Numbered from the stretch's first letter, positions 47,433-59,374 are shown. The stretch is DNA of 64,000 nucleotides from Wenzhouxiangella sp. XN24 (GCF_011064545.1 NZ_JAAMFG010000034.1:124001-188000); one strand, 5' to 3'. Numbers and translations are program-made. The notes: generated by a model from the letters alone, not told the origin.

Positions 47433-48766
47433 GCAGACGATATTTCGGTACCGACGGAGTCCGCGGACGGGTGGGGCAGCCGCCCATGACCGTGGATTTC
47501 GCCCTGCGACTGGCGAGCGCCGCCGCACGGGTGCTCGCGCCGCAAGGCGGTACCGTGCTGATCGGCAAGGACACGCGCCTGTCCGGCTACATGTTCGAGG
47601 CTGCGCTGGAGGCCGGTTTTACCGCGGCCGGAGCCAATGTCCTGCTGGCCGGCCCCTTGCCGACCCCGGCGGTCGCTTATCTGTGCCGCCAGCTCGGGGC
47701 CGATTTCGGAATCGTCATCAGCGCCTCGCATAACCTCTATGACGACAACGGCATCAAGATTTTCGCCGCGGGCGGAGAAAAGCTCACGGACGAACAGGAG
47801 GCCGCGATCGAGGCCCTGCTCGACGAGCCGCCCGTGACGCTTGAATCCACGAGCCTGGGCCGGGCGCGCCGGGTCGACCAGGCGCGCGTCGATTACCAGG
47901 AGTTCTGCAAGGCGATGTTGCCGGCAGGAACGACCCTGGCTGGCTTCAAGCTGGTGATCGATTGCGCTCACGGCGCCGCCTACAAGGTCGCGCCTCGTGT
48001 ACTGGCCGAGCTCGGCGCCGAAATCATCCCGATCGGCTGTTCGCCGAACGGGAGGAACATCAACCAGGGTTGCGGCTCGACCCATCCGGAATTGCTGGCG
48101 ACGACCGTGACGGGCGTGGGCGCCAGCATGGGTGTGGCGCTGGACGGCGACGGCGACCGTTGTGTGCTGGTGGACGAGCGGGGCACGCTGGTGGACGGCG
48201 ACCAGTTGCTCTACGTGCTGGCCCGCGACGCCCAGGCGCGTGGCGAATTGCGCGGCCCGGTGGTCGGTACGGCGATGAGCAATCTCGGCCTGGAGCAGGC
48301 GCTCGATGCGCTGGGAATCCCCTTCCTGCGTGCGGCCGTGGGCGATCGCTACGTCATGAGCATGTTGAAAGCCAACGGGGGGGAGCTGGGGGGCGAGACC
48401 TCCGGTCACCTGATCAACCTGGCCAGGACATCGACCGGCGACGGCCTGGCGACCGCGCTGCAGGTGCTCGGCGTGATGCAACGGACCGGCGAGCCCCTGT
48501 CGGCGCTGGTGGCCGGCATGCAGCGCATGCCGCAAACCATGATCAACGTGCGGGTGGAGCAACGCATCGACTGCGATGCCGTGCCGGAGATCCGCGAGGC
48601 AAAGGCTGCGGTGGAGGCGGAACTCGGCACGCGCGGCCGGGTGGTGCTGCGCGCGTCCGGGACTGAGCCGCTCATTCGGGTCATGGTCGAGGCGGCCGCG
48701 GCTGCCGAGGCGCTCAGCCTGGCGGAGCGCCTGGCCGAGACGGTCAGGGCGGCGGCAAAACATTGA
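47429..48766 (+). CDS. glmM: Phosphoglucosamine mutase
   Basis: This 445-residue enzyme converts glucosamine-6-phosphate to glucosamine-1-phosphate for peptidoglycan and LPS. It begins with R-Y-F-G-T-D-G-V-R-G, and has the phosphoserine loop I-S-A-S-H-N, the metal loop D-G-D-G-D-R, the sugar loop G-G-E-T-S-G-H and the phosphate site R-A-S-G-T-E-P. Its ATG overlaps the folP stop. Confidence 0.97.
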   Translation: MSRRYFGTDGVRGRVGQPPMTVDFALRLASAAARVLAPQGGTVLIGKDTRLSGYMFEAALEAGFTAAGANVLLAGPLPTPAVAYLCRQLGADFGIVISASHNLYDDNGIKIFAAGGEKLTDEQEAAIEALLDEPPVTLESTSLGRARRVDQARVDYQEFCKAMLPAGTTLAGFKLVIDCAHGAAYKVAPRVLAELGAEIIPIGCSPNGRNINQGCGSTHPELLATTVTGVGASMGVALDGDGDRCVLVDERGTLVDGDQLLYVLARDAQARGELRGPVVGTAMSNLGLEQALDALGIPFLRAAVGDRYVMSMLKANGGELGGETSGHLINLARTSTGDGLATALQVLGVMQRTGEPLSALVAGMQRMPQTMINVRVEQRIDCDAVPEIREAKAAVEAELGTRGRVVLRASGTEPLIRVMVEAAAAAEALSLAERLAETVRAAAKH

Positions 48767-48820
48767 TTTCGCCCGGGGCGGCGGCTAAAGTGCCGCGGCT
48801 TTACGGGCCGGGAGACCGGA

Positions 48821-49573
48821 ATGAGACAAAAGCTGGTTGCGGGTAACTGGAAGATGCATGGCTCGCGGACGTTCACGCGTTCGCTACTGGCGGAGCTGGC
48901 CGCGGCGTTCCCCGACGGCGCGCCCTGCGATATTGCCGTGTGTCCCCCTTATCCCTACCTGCCGGAGGCGGTCGGCTGCGCCGCCGGCAGTCCGATCCTG
49001 GTCGGCGCGCAGGACATCTCGGCCGAGGACGAGGGTGCCTTCACCGGTGAAGTGTCGGGCGGGATGCTCGCCGACCTCGGCTGTCGCTTCGCCATCGTCG
49101 GGCATTCCGAGCGGCGCAGCCTGCACGGCGAAAGCGATGAACTCGTGGCGCGCAAGTTCGGCGCCGCCCAGCGTCACGGCCTGGTGCCGATTCTCTGCGT
49201 GGGCGAGAGTCTCGAGGAGCGCGAGGCCGAGCGGACCGAGGCGGTGGTCGGGCGCCAGCTCAAGGCGGTGCTCGATAGCGCAGGCATCGAAGCCTTTTCC
49301 CATGCCGTGATCGCGTACGAGCCCATCTGGGCGATCGGGACGGGCCGGACGGCCTCGCCGGAACAGGCGCAAGCCGTGCATGCATTTATCCGTGGCCTGT
49401 TGCGTTCCGAAAATGCTACAATTTCGGACTTCGTCAAGGTGCTGTACGGCGGGAGCGTGAAGGCCGCCAATGCAGCCGATATTTTTGCCATGCCGGATGT
49501 CGACGGCGGACTCGTGGGCGGCGCCTCCCTGGAGAGCGCGGGTTTCGCGGGTATCTGCCGGGCCGCCGGTTGA
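48821..49573 (+). CDS. tpiA: Triosephosphate isomerase
   Basis: This 250-residue TIM barrel has N-W-K-M-H-G near the start (catalytic Lys), His in I-V-G-H-S-E-R-R, Glu in [11 protein letters not shown] and the phosphate loop Y-G-G-S-V-K. It interconverts dihydroxyacetone phosphate and glyceraldehyde-3-phosphate. GGAG lies upstream of the ATG. It is followed by secG after 19 bases, a common gammaproteobacterial order. Confidence 0.97.
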   Translation: MRQKLVAGNWKMHGSRTFTRSLLAELAAAFPDGAPCDIAVCPPYPYLPEAVGCAAGSPILVGAQDISAEDEGAFTGEVSGGMLADLGCRFAIVGHSERRSLHGESDELVARKFGAAQRHGLVPILCVGESLEEREAERTEAVVGRQLKAVLDSAGIEAFSHAVIAYEPIWAIGTGRTASPEQAQAVHAFIRGLLRSENATISDFVKVLYGGSVKAANAADIFAMPDVDGGLVGGASLESAGFAGICRAAG

Positions 49574-49592
49574 GCAGCGGAAACCATATTCG

Positions 49593-49970
49593 ATGTTGCA
49601 GACCCTAGCTACCGTAAGCCACGTTTTCCTGGCGATCGCCATCATCGCCCTGGTCCTTCTGCAGAAGGGCAAGGGTGCGGATGCCGGCGCGGCCTTCGGC
49701 GCGGGAGCCTCCGGGACCGTGTTCGGTTCGCGTGGCACGACCTCGTTCCTGAGCAGGACGACGGCGATTCTCGCGACGATGTTTTTCCTCACCAGTCTCG
49801 GCCTGGCCTATCTTGCCGGCCAGCGCACCGAGCCTGAAAGTATCCTCGAGCGGGCGCCGATGACTGCACCGGCCGACCAGGCGCCGAGCGTGATCCCGGC
49901 GCCGGAGACGGATGTACCGGGCCTGCCGGCCACCGAGACGCCGGCCGAGGAGTCCGGGCCGCCGGAATAG
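49593..49970 (+). CDS. secG: Protein-export membrane protein SecG
   Basis: This 125-residue subunit of the SecYEG channel has two membrane helices (about 5-22 and 55-75) around the conserved [27 protein letters not shown] segment. The C-terminal 45 residues are a proline-, alanine- and glutamate-rich tail of variable sequence. It lies between tpiA and tRNA-Leu. Confidence 0.93.
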   Translation: MLQTLATVSHVFLAIAIIALVLLQKGKGADAGAAFGAGASGTVFGSRGTTSFLSRTTAILATMFFLTSLGLAYLAGQRTEPESILERAPMTAPADQAPSVIPAPETDVPGLPATETPAEESGPPE

Positions 49971-49999
49971 GGTCGGCGGCGCATTTCGATGTCTGACAT

Positions 50000-50084
50000 G
50001 CGGATGTGGTGGAACTGGTAGACACGCTGTCTTGAGGGGGCAGTGGCGAAAGCCGTGTCGGTTCGAGTCCGACCATCCGCACCA
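50000..50084 (+). tRNA. tRNA-Leu (anticodon GAG)
   Basis: The acceptor stem GCGGATG pairs with CATCCGC, and the anticodon loop TTGAGGG gives GAG (reads CUC/CUU). A long variable arm (TGGCGAAAGCCGT) fits a class II leucine tRNA, followed by the T-arm GGTTCGAGTCC and encoded CCA. It lies between secG and nuoA. Confidence 0.97.
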
Positions 50085-50166
50085 TTTTCTTGTCCCTCCC
50101 GGCGGGGAAATCTGGAACCGCCGGGGGCGCGAATAGAAAACCAGGGGGAGGCGAACAGGAAAGGGA

Positions 50167-50523
50167 ATGCTCGAGAATTACCTGCCAGTCCTCGTTTTCC
50201 TCCTGATCGCGACCCTGCTGGGCGGGGCGCTGCTTTCGCTGGGCTTCATTCTTGGCCCGCGGCGCCCGGATGACGAGAAGACGTCGCCTTACGAGTGCGG
50301 CTTCGAGGCGTTCGAGGATTCCCGCATGAAGTTCGACGTCCGCTATTACCTGGTCGCCATCCTGTTCATCATCTTCGACCTGGAGATCGCTTTTCTCTTC
50401 CCGTGGGCCGTGTCGCTCGACGCCGTCGGCGGCTTCGGCATGCTCGCCATGGCGGTTTTTTTGCTCATCCTGGTCGTGGGCTTCATCTACGAATGGAAAA
50501 AGGGAGCGCTGGAATGGGATTGA
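50167..50523 (+). CDS. nuoA: NADH-quinone oxidoreductase subunit A
   Basis: This 118-residue membrane subunit has three helices and the conserved [10 protein letters not shown] loop plus [18 protein letters not shown]. It belongs to the quinone-side membrane arm of complex I. Its stop overlaps the start of nuoB by ten bases. It opens the nuo operon, 82 bases after tRNA-Leu. Confidence 0.97.
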   Translation: MLENYLPVLVFLLIATLLGGALLSLGFILGPRRPDDEKTSPYECGFEAFEDSRMKFDVRYYLVAILFIIFDLEIAFLFPWAVSLDAVGGFGMLAMAVFLLILVVGFIYEWKKGALEWD

Positions 50524-51014
50524 ATACCCCCGTGCCGGCCTCGCTGGGCAAGAGCCAGCAACCCGGCATCGTCACGACGTCCGTGGATGCGGTCGTCAAC
50601 TGGGCGCGGACGGGTTCGATGTGGCCGATGACCTTCGGTCTCGCCTGTTGTGCGATCGAGATGATGCATGCCGGAGCTGCGCGCTACGACCTCGACCGCT
50701 TCGGCGTGATTTTTCGTCCCAGTCCCCGCCAGTCCGACGTGATGATTGTGGCCGGCACGCTGGTAAACAAGATGGCCCCGGCCCTCCGCAAGGTCTATGA
50801 CCAGATGTCCGAGCCTCGCTGGGTCATCTCCATGGGCAGCTGCGCCAACGGCGGCGGTTATTACCATTATTCCTACGCGGTGGTGCGCGGCTGCGATCGC
50901 ATCGTGCCCGTCGATGTCTACGTGCCGGGCTGCCCGCCGACCGCCGAGGCGCTCATTTTCGGGATTCTGCAGCTGCAGAAGAAAATCCGTCGCACCAACA
51001 CGATTGCGCGATGA
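50514..51014 (+). CDS. nuoB: NADH-quinone oxidoreductase subunit B
   Basis: This 166-residue subunit carries the terminal cluster N2: vicinal Cys in [10 protein letters not shown], then G-S-C-A-N-G-G-G and P-G-C-P-P-T-A-E. It passes electrons to ubiquinone at the junction with NuoD and NuoH. It overlaps nuoA at its start and nuoC at its end. Confidence 0.97.
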   Translation: MGLNTPVPASLGKSQQPGIVTTSVDAVVNWARTGSMWPMTFGLACCAIEMMHAGAARYDLDRFGVIFRPSPRQSDVMIVAGTLVNKMAPALRKVYDQMSEPRWVISMGSCANGGGYYHYSYAVVRGCDRIVPVDVYVPGCPPTAEALIFGILQLQKKIRRTNTIAR

Positions 51015-51691
51015 ATATGCGGAGCGAAAGACTGGCAGAGCGCATTCGCGCGCGGTTCGGTGACGATGCGGAACTGCTGCATGGCGTCGCGAACGAATTG
51101 ACGCTGGTCGTCGCTCCCGGGGAACTGATCGAGACGGCAACGGTGCTGCGGGACGAGCCGGGTTTCGAGTTTGCCATGCTCGTGGAACTCGCCGCGGTCG
51201 ATTACCTGGTTTACGGACTCGACGAGTGGAAGACCCGCAGCGCGACGGAATCCGGGTTCAGCCGCGGGGTCGTGCGGGGCTCGCCGCCGGTGTCTCCCGA
51301 CACGCCGAAACGCTTCGCCGTGGCGTATCACCTCCTGTCGCTCAGTCTCAATCATCGCCTGCGGCTGCGTTGCTACCCGGCGCCGGGCGATCCGCCGCGG
51401 CTGCCGACCGTGAACGATGTCTGGCCCGCCGCCAACTGGCTTGAGCGGGAGGCGTTCGACCTGTTCGGCGTCCTGTTCGACGGCCATCCGGACCTGCGCC
51501 GGATCCTCACGGACTACGGTTTCATCGGCCATCCTTTCCGCAAGGATTTCCCGTTGATCGGCCAGGTGCAGGTGCGCTACGACGCGGACGAGAAGCGGGT
51601 CGTTTACGAGCCCGTGGATATCGAGCCGCGCACGCTGGTGCCGAGGGTCATCCGTGACGACCACCGCTATGACCCGGCCATGAAGGACTGA
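51011..51691 (+). CDS. nuoC: NADH-quinone oxidoreductase subunit C
   Basis: This 226-residue peripheral arm subunit has V-Y-H-L-L-S-L-like strands, then [33 protein letters not shown] and H-P-F-R-K-D-F-P-L, the family hallmarks. It is separate from nuoD, unlike the fused NuoCD of E. coli. It starts within the nuoB stop (ATGA). Confidence 0.96.
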   Translation: MNMRSERLAERIRARFGDDAELLHGVANELTLVVAPGELIETATVLRDEPGFEFAMLVELAAVDYLVYGLDEWKTRSATESGFSRGVVRGSPPVSPDTPKRFAVAYHLLSLSLNHRLRLRCYPAPGDPPRLPTVNDVWPAANWLEREAFDLFGVLFDGHPDLRRILTDYGFIGHPFRKDFPLIGQVQVRYDADEKRVVYEPVDIEPRTLVPRVIRDDHRYDPAMKD

Positions 51692-51694
51692 TCG

Positions 51695-52948
51695 ATGGCC
51701 GAGATCCGCAGCTTCACGATGAACTTCGGCCCGCAGCATCCGGCGGCGCACGGGGTCCTGCGCCTCGTGCTGGAGATGGACGGCGAGACGATCCAGAAGG
51801 CCGATCCGCACATCGGGCTGCTGCATCGCGCGACCGAAAAGCTGGCGGAAAGCAAGCCGTTCAACCAGTCCATCGGTTACATGGACCGGCTCGATTACAC
51901 CTCGATGATGTGCAACGAACACGCCTACGTGCTGGCGATCGAGCGCCTGCTCGGCGTCGAGCCGCCGCTTCGGGCGCAATACATCCGCGTCATGTTCGAC
52001 GAGATCACGCGAATCCTGAATCACCTGATGTGGCTCGGCGCGCATGGCCTGGACATCGGCGCGATGACGATGTTCCTCTACTGCTTCCGCGAGCGCGAGG
52101 ATCTCATGGACTGCTACGAGGCGGTGTCCGGCACGCGCATGCACGCGACGTACTACCGGCCCGGGGGGGTACACCGCGACCTGCCTCTGGAAATGCCCCG
52201 CTACGAGGGTTCGCGGTTTCGCAGCAAGAAGGCGACGGACAAGCTCAACGAGGCGCGCTCCGGCTCGCTGCTGGATTTTATCGAGGACTTCACGGACCGT
52301 TTCCCGGCCTGCGTCGACGACTACGAAACGCTGCTCACGGACAACCGGATCTGGAAGCAGCGGACGGTGAACATCGGCGTCGTCTCCCCGGAACGGGCCG
52401 TGGCGCTGGGGTTCACCGGGCCGATGCTGCGCGGCTCCGGAATCGCCTGGGACCTGCGCAAGAAGCAGCCGTACGAGGTTTATTCCGAGATGGATTTCGA
52501 CATTCCCGTCGGGACCAACGGGGATTGCTACGACCGTTACCTCGTGCGGGTGGAGGAACTGCGCCAGTCCAATCGCATCATCCGCCAGTGCGTGCGCTGG
52601 CTGCGGGAGAATCCCGGCCCGGTCTCGATCGCCGACCAGAAGATCGTGCCGCCGCGCCGCGTCGACATGAAGGACGACATGGAATCCCTGATTCATCATT
52701 TCAAGCTCTACACCGAGGGATACTGCGTTCCCGAGGGCGAGGTCTACGCGGCCATCGAGGGACCGAAAGGCGAGTTCGGTTGCTACCTCGTCTCCGATGG
52801 CGCCAACAAGCCGTACCGCGTCAAGTTGCGCCCGCCCGGTTTCATTCACATGGCGGCACTCGACGAGATGGTCCGGGGGCACATGCTGGCCGACGTGGTC
52901 GCGGTGATCGGCACGATCGACGTCGTGTTCGGGGAGGTGGACCGATGA
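51695..52948 (+). CDS. nuoD: NADH-quinone oxidoreductase subunit D
   Basis: This 417-residue hydrogenase-like subunit lines the quinone cavity. It begins with [14 protein letters not shown], has P-H-I-G-L-L-H-R, and ends in V-F-G-E-V-D-R. It forms the quinone site with NuoB and NuoH. It follows nuoC after three bases and overlaps nuoE. Confidence 0.97.
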   Translation: MAEIRSFTMNFGPQHPAAHGVLRLVLEMDGETIQKADPHIGLLHRATEKLAESKPFNQSIGYMDRLDYTSMMCNEHAYVLAIERLLGVEPPLRAQYIRVMFDEITRILNHLMWLGAHGLDIGAMTMFLYCFREREDLMDCYEAVSGTRMHATYYRPGGVHRDLPLEMPRYEGSRFRSKKATDKLNEARSGSLLDFIEDFTDRFPACVDDYETLLTDNRIWKQRTVNIGVVSPERAVALGFTGPMLRGSGIAWDLRKKQPYEVYSEMDFDIPVGTNGDCYDRYLVRVEELRQSNRIIRQCVRWLRENPGPVSIADQKIVPPRRVDMKDDMESLIHHFKLYTEGYCVPEGEVYAAIEGPKGEFGCYLVSDGANKPYRVKLRPPGFIHMAALDEMVRGHMLADVVAVIGTIDVVFGEVDR

Positions 52949-53451
52949 GCGCGACGGAGAAGCAGGCGACCGCCGTGCTTTCGGCCCATCTGCGCGAGGA
53001 GATCGATCGCTGGGTGACACGTTTTCCGCCGGGCCGGCAGCGCTCGGCGGTGCTCACGGCGCTGCGCGTCGCACAACACGAGAACGGCGGCTACCTCACG
53101 CCCGAACTGATGGACGGGATCGCGGCCTACCTGGATATGCCCTCGGTCCAGGTCTACGAGGTCGCGACCTTTTATTCGATGTTCGAGACGTCACCCTGCG
53201 GGCGCCACCACGTCTCGATCTGCACCAATGTCTCCTGCATGTTGCGCGGCGGAAACGAGCTGCTGAGCCATGCCGAGAAGACGCTGGGCATCAAGGTGGG
53301 CGAGAGCACGCCGGATGGCCGCATTTTCCTCAAGCGCGAGGAGGAATGTCTTGCGGCCTGCATCGGTGCGCCGATGGCCATGGTGGACCATGTCTACCAT
53401 GAGAACCTGACGCCCGAGAAACTCGACGAACTCCTCGAGGGGCTGGACTGA
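52945..53451 (+). CDS. nuoE: NADH-quinone oxidoreductase subunit E
   Basis: This 168-residue thioredoxin-like subunit carries the 2Fe-2S cluster N1a. The ligands are C-T-N-V-S-C (C-x4-C) and C-L-A-A-C (C-x3-C). It belongs to the NADH-oxidising module with NuoF and NuoG. Its stop overlaps the nuoF start (TGATG). Confidence 0.96.
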   Translation: MSATEKQATAVLSAHLREEIDRWVTRFPPGRQRSAVLTALRVAQHENGGYLTPELMDGIAAYLDMPSVQVYEVATFYSMFETSPCGRHHVSICTNVSCMLRGGNELLSHAEKTLGIKVGESTPDGRIFLKREEECLAACIGAPMAMVDHVYHENLTPEKLDELLEGLD

Positions 53452-54758
53452 TGGGGCGACCGATGAACCAGGTCTGTTTCGCGCCCCTGGACCGGGACGC
53501 TTCGTGGACTTTGCCGGTATACGAAGCCACGGGCGGCTACACCGCATGGCGGTCACTCCTGCAGGACGGTACGGCCCCTTCGAGCATCATCGACGAAATC
53601 AAGGCCTCCGGCCTGCGCGGGCGCGGCGGAGCCGGCTTCCCGACGGGCCTGAAGTGGAGCTTCATGCCGAAGGACCCTGCGATCCAGAAATACGTAGTGT
53701 GCAATTCGGACGAGAGCGAACCCGGCACCTGCAGCGACCGCGACATCCTGCGCTATAACCCGCATGCGGTCATCGAGGGCATGGCGATTGCCGGGTACGC
53801 GATGGGCGCCACGGTGGGATACAACTACATCCGGGGCGAGTTCCTGGCCGAACCCATCCCGCGCTTCGAAAGCGCGCTGGCAGAGGCTTACGCGGCCGGC
53901 TTGCTCGGCAAGAACATCCTCGGCAGCGGCGTGGATTTCGATCTTTACACCTTCATCGGTGCAGGCGCCTACATCTGTGGCGAGGAGACGGCCCTGCTGG
54001 AGTCGCTCGAAGGCAAGCAGGGCAAGCCGCGGTTCAAGCCGCCGTTTCCCGCCAACAAGGGCGTGTTCGGCCAGCCGACGACGATCAACAACACCCAGAC
54101 TTTCGCGTCCGTCCCGGCGATCATGCGGCACGGTGCGGGCTGGTTCGCCGAACTGGGCGTCGAGGGTTCCGGCGGCACAGCGATCTTCTCCGTGTCCGGC
54201 CACGTAACGAATCCGGGGAACTTCGAGGTCGGGCTGGGCATTCCCTTTCGGGAACTGCTGGCATTGGCCGGAGGGGTGTGGAAAGGGCGCAAGCTCAAGG
54301 CCGTCATTCCGGGGGGATCGTCCGCGCCTGTCGTGCCGGCGGCTGCCATTCTCGAGGCCCTCATGGACTTCGAGTCGATCAAGAAAGCGGGCTCCATGCT
54401 CGGCTCCGGCGCGGTGATGGTGATGGACGAGTCCACCTGCATGGTGCGCATGCTGGAGCGCATCAGCCGTTTCTACTTCGCCGAATCCTGCGGCCAGTGC
54501 ACGCCCTGTCGCGAGGGCACCGGCTGGATGAATCGCGTCCTGCTGCGCATCCTGGCAGGGCAGGGGCGCAGCGAAGACCTGGACCTGCTGGACAGCGTTT
54601 CCCGTCGTATCGAGGGTCACACGATCTGCGCTTTCGGTGACGCCGCGGCCTGGCCGGTGCAAAGTTTCATCAAGCATTTCCGCCCCGAGTTCGAGTACAT
54701 GATCGAGCATCGCGGGCGCAGCCTCGTCGATGGTGCCGCCGGGACACAGGCCGCCTGA
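53451..54758 (+). CDS. nuoF: NADH-quinone oxidoreductase subunit F
   Basis: This 435-residue NADH-binding flavoprotein has the FMN/NADH loop [23 protein letters not shown] and the N3 4Fe-4S site [12 protein letters not shown]. It accepts the hydride from NADH. It overlaps nuoG with TGATG. An internal ATG four codons in (MNQVCF) is an alternative start. Confidence 0.97.
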   Translation: MGRPMNQVCFAPLDRDASWTLPVYEATGGYTAWRSLLQDGTAPSSIIDEIKASGLRGRGGAGFPTGLKWSFMPKDPAIQKYVVCNSDESEPGTCSDRDILRYNPHAVIEGMAIAGYAMGATVGYNYIRGEFLAEPIPRFESALAEAYAAGLLGKNILGSGVDFDLYTFIGAGAYICGEETALLESLEGKQGKPRFKPPFPANKGVFGQPTTINNTQTFASVPAIMRHGAGWFAELGVEGSGGTAIFSVSGHVTNPGNFEVGLGIPFRELLALAGGVWKGRKLKAVIPGGSSAPVVPAAAILEALMDFESIKKAGSMLGSGAVMVMDESTCMVRMLERISRFYFAESCGQCTPCREGTGWMNRVLLRILAGQGRSEDLDLLDSVSRRIEGHTICAFGDAAAWPVQSFIKHFRPEFEYMIEHRGRSLVDGAAGTQAA

Positions 54759-56926
54759 TGGACAAGGATTTCGTCAACATCGAGGTCAACGGCAAGGCGC
54801 TCCAGGCGCCGCGCGGCAAGATGATCATCGAGATCACGGATGCCGAGGCGGTCTACGTGCCGCGTTTCTGTTATCACCCGAAGCTCAGCATTGCCGCGAA
54901 CTGCCGCATGTGCCTCGTCGAAGTCGAGGGTGCGCCCAAGCCGTTGCCGGCCTGTGCCACGCCGATCATGGAGGGCATGAAGATCCACACCCGTTCGGGC
55001 CGGGCGATCGCGGCGCAGAAGGCGACGATGGAGTTCCTGCTGATCAATCACCCGCTGGATTGCCCGATCTGCGACCAGGGCGGCGAGTGCGAGCTGCAGG
55101 ACATCGCGATGGGCTTCGGCTCCGATGTGTCCCGCTTCACGGAACGCAAGCGGATCGTCAAGGACAAGAACCTCGGGCCGCTCGTCTCCACGGACATGAC
55201 GCGGTGTATCCATTGCACCCGCTGCGTGCGCTTCGGCCAGGAGATTGCCGGGATCCAGGAACTCGGCACGGTGGGTCGCGGCGAGAGCACGGAGATCGGG
55301 ACATTCATCGAGCGCAGCGTCGATCACGAGCTGTCGGGCAACATCATAGACGTCTGCCCGGTCGGTGCGCTGAACAACAAGCCGTACCGTTACCGTGCCC
55401 GCGCCTGGGAGATGACCCAGCACGACACGGTCTCCCCGCACGACTGTACGGGCGCGCATCTTTACACCCACACGCTGCGCGGCAGGGTGATGCGCAACGT
55501 GCCGCGCAACTGCGAAGAGATCAACGAGACCTGGGCGGCAGACCGCGACCGCTACGGATGTCACGGGCTGTATTCGCCGGACCGGCTGGAGCACCCCATG
55601 GTCCGGGGCGGCGACGGCGAATGGCAGGAGGCCTCCTGGGAAGATGCATTGCTGCGCACGGCCGAGGGCCTCAGGTCGGCGCGACCCGAACTCACCGGGT
55701 TTCTTGCTGCGCCCGGCGCCACGCTCGAGGAGCACTACCTGCTGGCCAGGCTGGCGCGCGGACTGGGCAGCCCCAACCTCGACCACCGGCTGCGCCGCAG
55801 CGATTTTTCCTGCCAGGAAGAAGATCCCCTGGCGCCGGGCATCGGGATCCGCATAAGCGACATCGATGACTTGTCCGGCCTCCTGGTGATCGGTTCCGAC
55901 TTGCGTCGCGAGGTGCCCGTCCTGGCTCACCGCGTGCGCCAGGCCGCCCTGCGGGGCGCACGTGTCGGATTCCTCAATCCGGACGCGTTCGAGTGGCTGT
56001 TCCCGGTTGCCGGGGAAAGCATTGCGCCATTTGCGGCGCAGGCGGAAGCCCTGGCGAAAGTGTTGGCGGCGGCGTGCGACGGAGACTTCAGCGGGCTGCC
56101 GGATCCGCTGGCGGATCAGCTGCGGGACCTGGCGCCCGGGCCCGCAGAGCGCGCGCTCGCCCAGGTGTTGGCCGGGGAGGGTCCGCGTGCGGTCTGGCTG
56201 GGCCTGCTTGCACAGCGCCATCCCGGCTTCGCCGACCTGCGGGTGCTCGCCGCGGCCCTGTGCGCCCGTACCGGCGCAACGCTCGGCTACCTCGGCGAAG
56301 GCGCCAATGCCGCGGGTGCCTGCCTCGCCGGGCTCCTGCCGCACAGGGAGATCGGCGGTCGCCCTGCACCCCGGGTCGGGCTGGACACGCTCGGCATGCT
56401 CGGGGGCAAGCTCCAGGCCCTGGTGACGCTCGGACTCGAGCCGGAACACGACACGGCCGCGGGTATTGGCGCACTCGCCGGGCTGGCGGCGACCGATTTC
56501 GTCGTCTGCCTTGCCCCGTGGGCCACGCCGGCGATGCGTGATTACGCCGACGTGCTGCTGCCCGTGGGCGCCGCTTACGAAACTTCCGGGACCTTCGTGA
56601 ACTGCGAGGGTCGTCGGCAGAGCTTCCCCGGCGCCGGACGCCCCGTCGGCGAAGCGCGTCCGGCGTGGAAAGTGCTGCGCGTGCTCGGCAACCATCTCGA
56701 CCTCGAAGGCTTCGAATACCAGTCCTCGGTCGATGTTCTCGCGGAACTCGAAACGCGGCTCGCCGAGCCCGGACCGGATCCGGAGGTGACCCTGCGGGCC
56801 GTCGCGCTGCGCCACGAGGGCGAAATCGATGCGCCCGGCATGTATGCGACCGACATGCTCCTGCGTCGCTCACAGCCACTCCAGGACACCGCTGAAGGGC
56901 GTCGCGGCGGGAGGCGCTGGACATGA
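54758..56926 (+). CDS. nuoG: NADH-quinone oxidoreductase subunit G
   Basis: This 722-residue iron-sulfur subunit has an N-terminal 2Fe-2S domain ([10 protein letters not shown], then N-C-R-M-C-L-V-E), the His-ligated cluster ([14 protein letters not shown]) and the N4 site ([10 protein letters not shown]). A reduced molybdopterin-like domain follows. The first cysteine of the extra N7 cluster (S-P-H-D-C-T-G) lacks the following C-x2-C-x3-C partners, so N7 is absent. It is shorter than E. coli NuoG (about 900 residues). Confidence 0.96.
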   Translation: MDKDFVNIEVNGKALQAPRGKMIIEITDAEAVYVPRFCYHPKLSIAANCRMCLVEVEGAPKPLPACATPIMEGMKIHTRSGRAIAAQKATMEFLLINHPLDCPICDQGGECELQDIAMGFGSDVSRFTERKRIVKDKNLGPLVSTDMTRCIHCTRCVRFGQEIAGIQELGTVGRGESTEIGTFIERSVDHELSGNIIDVCPVGALNNKPYRYRARAWEMTQHDTVSPHDCTGAHLYTHTLRGRVMRNVPRNCEEINETWAADRDRYGCHGLYSPDRLEHPMVRGGDGEWQEASWEDALLRTAEGLRSARPELTGFLAAPGATLEEHYLLARLARGLGSPNLDHRLRRSDFSCQEEDPLAPGIGIRISDIDDLSGLLVIGSDLRREVPVLAHRVRQAALRGARVGFLNPDAFEWLFPVAGESIAPFAAQAEALAKVLAAACDGDFSGLPDPLADQLRDLAPGPAERALAQVLAGEGPRAVWLGLLAQRHPGFADLRVLAAALCARTGATLGYLGEGANAAGACLAGLLPHREIGGRPAPRVGLDTLGMLGGKLQALVTLGLEPEHDTAAGIGALAGLAATDFVVCLAPWATPAMRDYADVLLPVGAAYETSGTFVNCEGRRQSFPGAGRPVGEARPAWKVLRVLGNHLDLEGFEYQSSVDVLAELETRLAEPGPDPEVTLRAVALRHEGEIDAPGMYATDMLLRRSQPLQDTAEGRRGGRRWT

Positions 56927-57969
56927 TCGAGGCGTGGTTCGGTCTCCCGGGCGGCCTGCAACAGACGTTGATCGTCGTGTTGCAGGTGCTGCTGGTCGTC
57001 GTGCCACTGATTCTCACGGTCGCCTACCTGACCCTCGCCGAGCGCAAGGTCATCGGCTGGATCCAGAATCGCGTGGGCCCGAATCGCGTCGGCCCGAAAG
57101 GCCTGCTGCAGCCATTTGCCGACGTGCTGAAGCTGCTCGTGAAGGAAATCGTCATCCCGGCGAAGTCCAGCCGCTTCCTGTTCGTCATCGCGCCCTTGCT
57201 GGCGATCGTCCCGGCTTTTGCCACCTGGGCGGTCATTCCCGTCAGCCCGGAATTCGTGCTGGCCGACATCAATGCCGGCGTGCTTTACGTTCTCGCGCTG
57301 ACCTCGATGGGCGTGTACGGCATCATCCTCGCCGGCTGGGCCTCCAATTCGAAGTACGCCCTGCTCGGCGCGATGCGCTCCGCCGCCCAGATCGTGGCCT
57401 ACGAAATCGCGATGGGATTCGCGCTGGTGGGCGTGTTGATGGCGAGCGGAAGTCTCAACCTGGGCGCCATCGTGCGCGCCCAGGAGGGCAGCGTGGCGCA
57501 CTGGTTCTGGTTGCCGCTGCTGCCGCTTTTCGTCGTCTACTTCATTTCCGGCGTGGCGGAGACCAACCGTGCGCCCTTCGATGTCGCCGAGGGCGAGTCC
57601 GAGATCGTCGCCGGTTTCCACGTAGAGTATTCCGGCATGGCCTTCGCGGTGTTTTTCCTCGCGGAGTACGCCAACATGGTGCTGATCTCGGCGCTGGCCG
57701 CGATCTTCTTCTTCGGCGGCTGGTTGTCGCCGTTCCAGGGCCTTCCGCTCCTGGGCGACACCTTTCTCGCCGCGCCGTCCTTCTTCTGGTTCGCCATGAA
57801 GACGGCCTTCTTCCTGTTCTGCTTTCTTTGGTTCCGGGCCACGTTCCCTCGTTACCGCTATGACCAGATCATGCGGCTCGGCTGGAAAGTATTCATTCCC
57901 GTGACGCTCGTCTGGCTGTTCGTCGAAGGCCTGATGATCTGGTTCGATTTCGGCCCCTGGTTCAACTGA
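56923..57969 (+). CDS. nuoH: NADH-quinone oxidoreductase subunit H
   Basis: This 348-residue membrane subunit has about eight helices. [16 protein letters not shown] is the conserved first loop, and [20 protein letters not shown] is the quinone-site loop. It links the peripheral and membrane arms. It starts in an ATGA overlap with nuoG and its stop overlaps the start of nuoI. Confidence 0.97.
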   Translation: MIEAWFGLPGGLQQTLIVVLQVLLVVVPLILTVAYLTLAERKVIGWIQNRVGPNRVGPKGLLQPFADVLKLLVKEIVIPAKSSRFLFVIAPLLAIVPAFATWAVIPVSPEFVLADINAGVLYVLALTSMGVYGIILAGWASNSKYALLGAMRSAAQIVAYEIAMGFALVGVLMASGSLNLGAIVRAQEGSVAHWFWLPLLPLFVVYFISGVAETNRAPFDVAEGESEIVAGFHVEYSGMAFAVFFLAEYANMVLISALAAIFFFGGWLSPFQGLPLLGDTFLAAPSFFWFAMKTAFFLFCFLWFRATFPRYRYDQIMRLGWKVFIPVTLVWLFVEGLMIWFDFGPWFN

Positions 57970-58457
57970 TGTCATCACTGCGCAATATCACCAAGACCCT
58001 GTTCCTCACCGAGCTCCTCGCCGGGCTGCGCCTTACATTGCGTAACCTTTTCAAGCGCAAGGTGACGGTGCATTACCCGGAAGAGAAGGCGCCCCAGTCG
58101 CCGCGCTTTCGCGGCCTGCACGCGCTGCGCCGGTATCCCAACGGCGAGGAGCGCTGTATCGCCTGCAAGTTGTGCGAAGCGGTCTGCCCGGCGCTGGCCA
58201 TCACCATCGAGAGCGACGTCGGCGAGAACGGGCTTCGCCGCACGACGCGCTACGACATCGACCTGTTCAAGTGCATCTACTGCGGCTTCTGCGAAGAGGC
58301 CTGCCCGGTCGACTCGATCGTCGAGACGCGGATCCACGAGTACCACATGGAAAATCCCGGCGAGAACATCATGACCAAGGAGAAACTCCTCGCCATAGGC
58401 GACAAGTACGAAGCCATGATCGCCTCAGACAAAGCGGCCGACGCAAGTTACCGATAG
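57969..58457 (+). CDS. nuoI: NADH-quinone oxidoreductase subunit I
   Basis: This 162-residue ferredoxin-like subunit has two 4Fe-4S motifs, [12 protein letters not shown] and [12 protein letters not shown], holding N6a and N6b. It bridges electrons from NuoG to NuoB. It follows nuoH directly. Confidence 0.97.
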   Translation: MSSLRNITKTLFLTELLAGLRLTLRNLFKRKVTVHYPEEKAPQSPRFRGLHALRRYPNGEERCIACKLCEAVCPALAITIESDVGENGLRRTTRYDIDLFKCIYCGFCEEACPVDSIVETRIHEYHMENPGENIMTKEKLLAIGDKYEAMIASDKAADASYR

Positions 58458-58466
58458 GACATCGCA

Positions 58467-59069
58467 GTGATCGAGGCCATCATTTTCTATGTCTTCGGCG
58501 CGATCCTCCTGGGCGCTGCGATCGGCGTCATCGCGTCCAGGAACGCCGTACATTCGGCCATGTTCCTGGTGCTGAGTTTTTTCACCAGCGCTTTCCTGTG
58601 GTTACTGCTCGAGGCGGAATTTCTCGCCATCGTCCTGGTACTCGTCTATGTCGGCGCGGTGATGGTGCTGTTTTTGTTCGTCGTGATGATGCTCGATGTC
58701 GGGGTGGATCGACTGCGCGGCGGGTTCACGCGCTATGCGCCCCTGAGCCTCGTGGTCGTGGCGCTGGTGATGGGCATGCTCGGCGTGCTCGTCTGGAGCC
58801 GGACGGGCGAGCTCAGCATGATCAATGCGCCGCCGCGCGCACCCGCGGACTACAGCAATACCGAGGCGCTCGGGGCGGTGCTGTACACCGAGTACGTGTA
58901 CGCTTTCGAGCTCGCGGCGGTACTGCTGCTGGTGGCGATCGTAGCGGCCATCACGCTGACGATGCGTAAGCGCCCGGACCTGAAAGTCCAGGATATCGGC
59001 AAGCAGGTGGCCACCCGGCGCCAGGACAGGGTCCGGCTGGTGCGCATGGATGCGGAGAAGGACGAATGA
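58467..59069 (+). CDS. nuoJ: NADH-quinone oxidoreductase subunit J
   Basis: This 200-residue membrane subunit has five helices. Features include [41 protein letters not shown] and a charged C-terminal tail. It takes part in coupling between quinone site and pump modules. It overlaps nuoK. Confidence 0.95.
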   Translation: MIEAIIFYVFGAILLGAAIGVIASRNAVHSAMFLVLSFFTSAFLWLLLEAEFLAIVLVLVYVGAVMVLFLFVVMMLDVGVDRLRGGFTRYAPLSLVVVALVMGMLGVLVWSRTGELSMINAPPRAPADYSNTEALGAVLYTEYVYAFELAAVLLLVAIVAAITLTMRKRPDLKVQDIGKQVATRRQDRVRLVRMDAEKDE

Positions 59070-59371
59070 TCGGCCTGCCGCATTACCTCACCCTTGCAGC
59101 GATCCTGTTCACCCTGTCGATCGCCGGCATCTTCATCAATCGCCGCAACGTCATTCTTTTGTTGATGTGCGTGGAACTGATGTTGCTGGCGGTGAATTTC
59201 AATTTCATCATCATGTCCCGTTTCCTGGACGATATCGCGGGACAGGTCTTCGTGTTCTTCATTCTCACGGTCGCCGCCGCGGAGGCCGCCATCGGCCTGG
59301 CGATTCTCGTCGTGCTGTTTCGCAGCCGACGCAGCGTGCAGGTGGATGACATGGACTCGATGAAGGGCTGA
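59066..59371 (+). CDS. nuoK: NADH-quinone oxidoreductase subunit K
   Basis: This 101-residue subunit has three helices and two buried acidic residues, in [10 protein letters not shown] and A-A-E-A-A-I-G-L-A. It is an Mrp-type proton-channel component. It overlaps the nuoJ stop (ATGA) and is followed by nuoL after three bases. Confidence 0.96.
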   Translation: MIGLPHYLTLAAILFTLSIAGIFINRRNVILLLMCVELMLLAVNFNFIIMSRFLDDIAGQVFVFFILTVAAAEAAIGLAILVVLFRSRRSVQVDDMDSMKG

Positions 59372-59374
59372 GCC

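Noticed and set aside
48772-48800. GC-rich hairpin between glmM and tpiA as a terminator
   Set aside because: GCGGC and GCCGC pair, but there is no U-run, and the gene spacing favours co-transcription.
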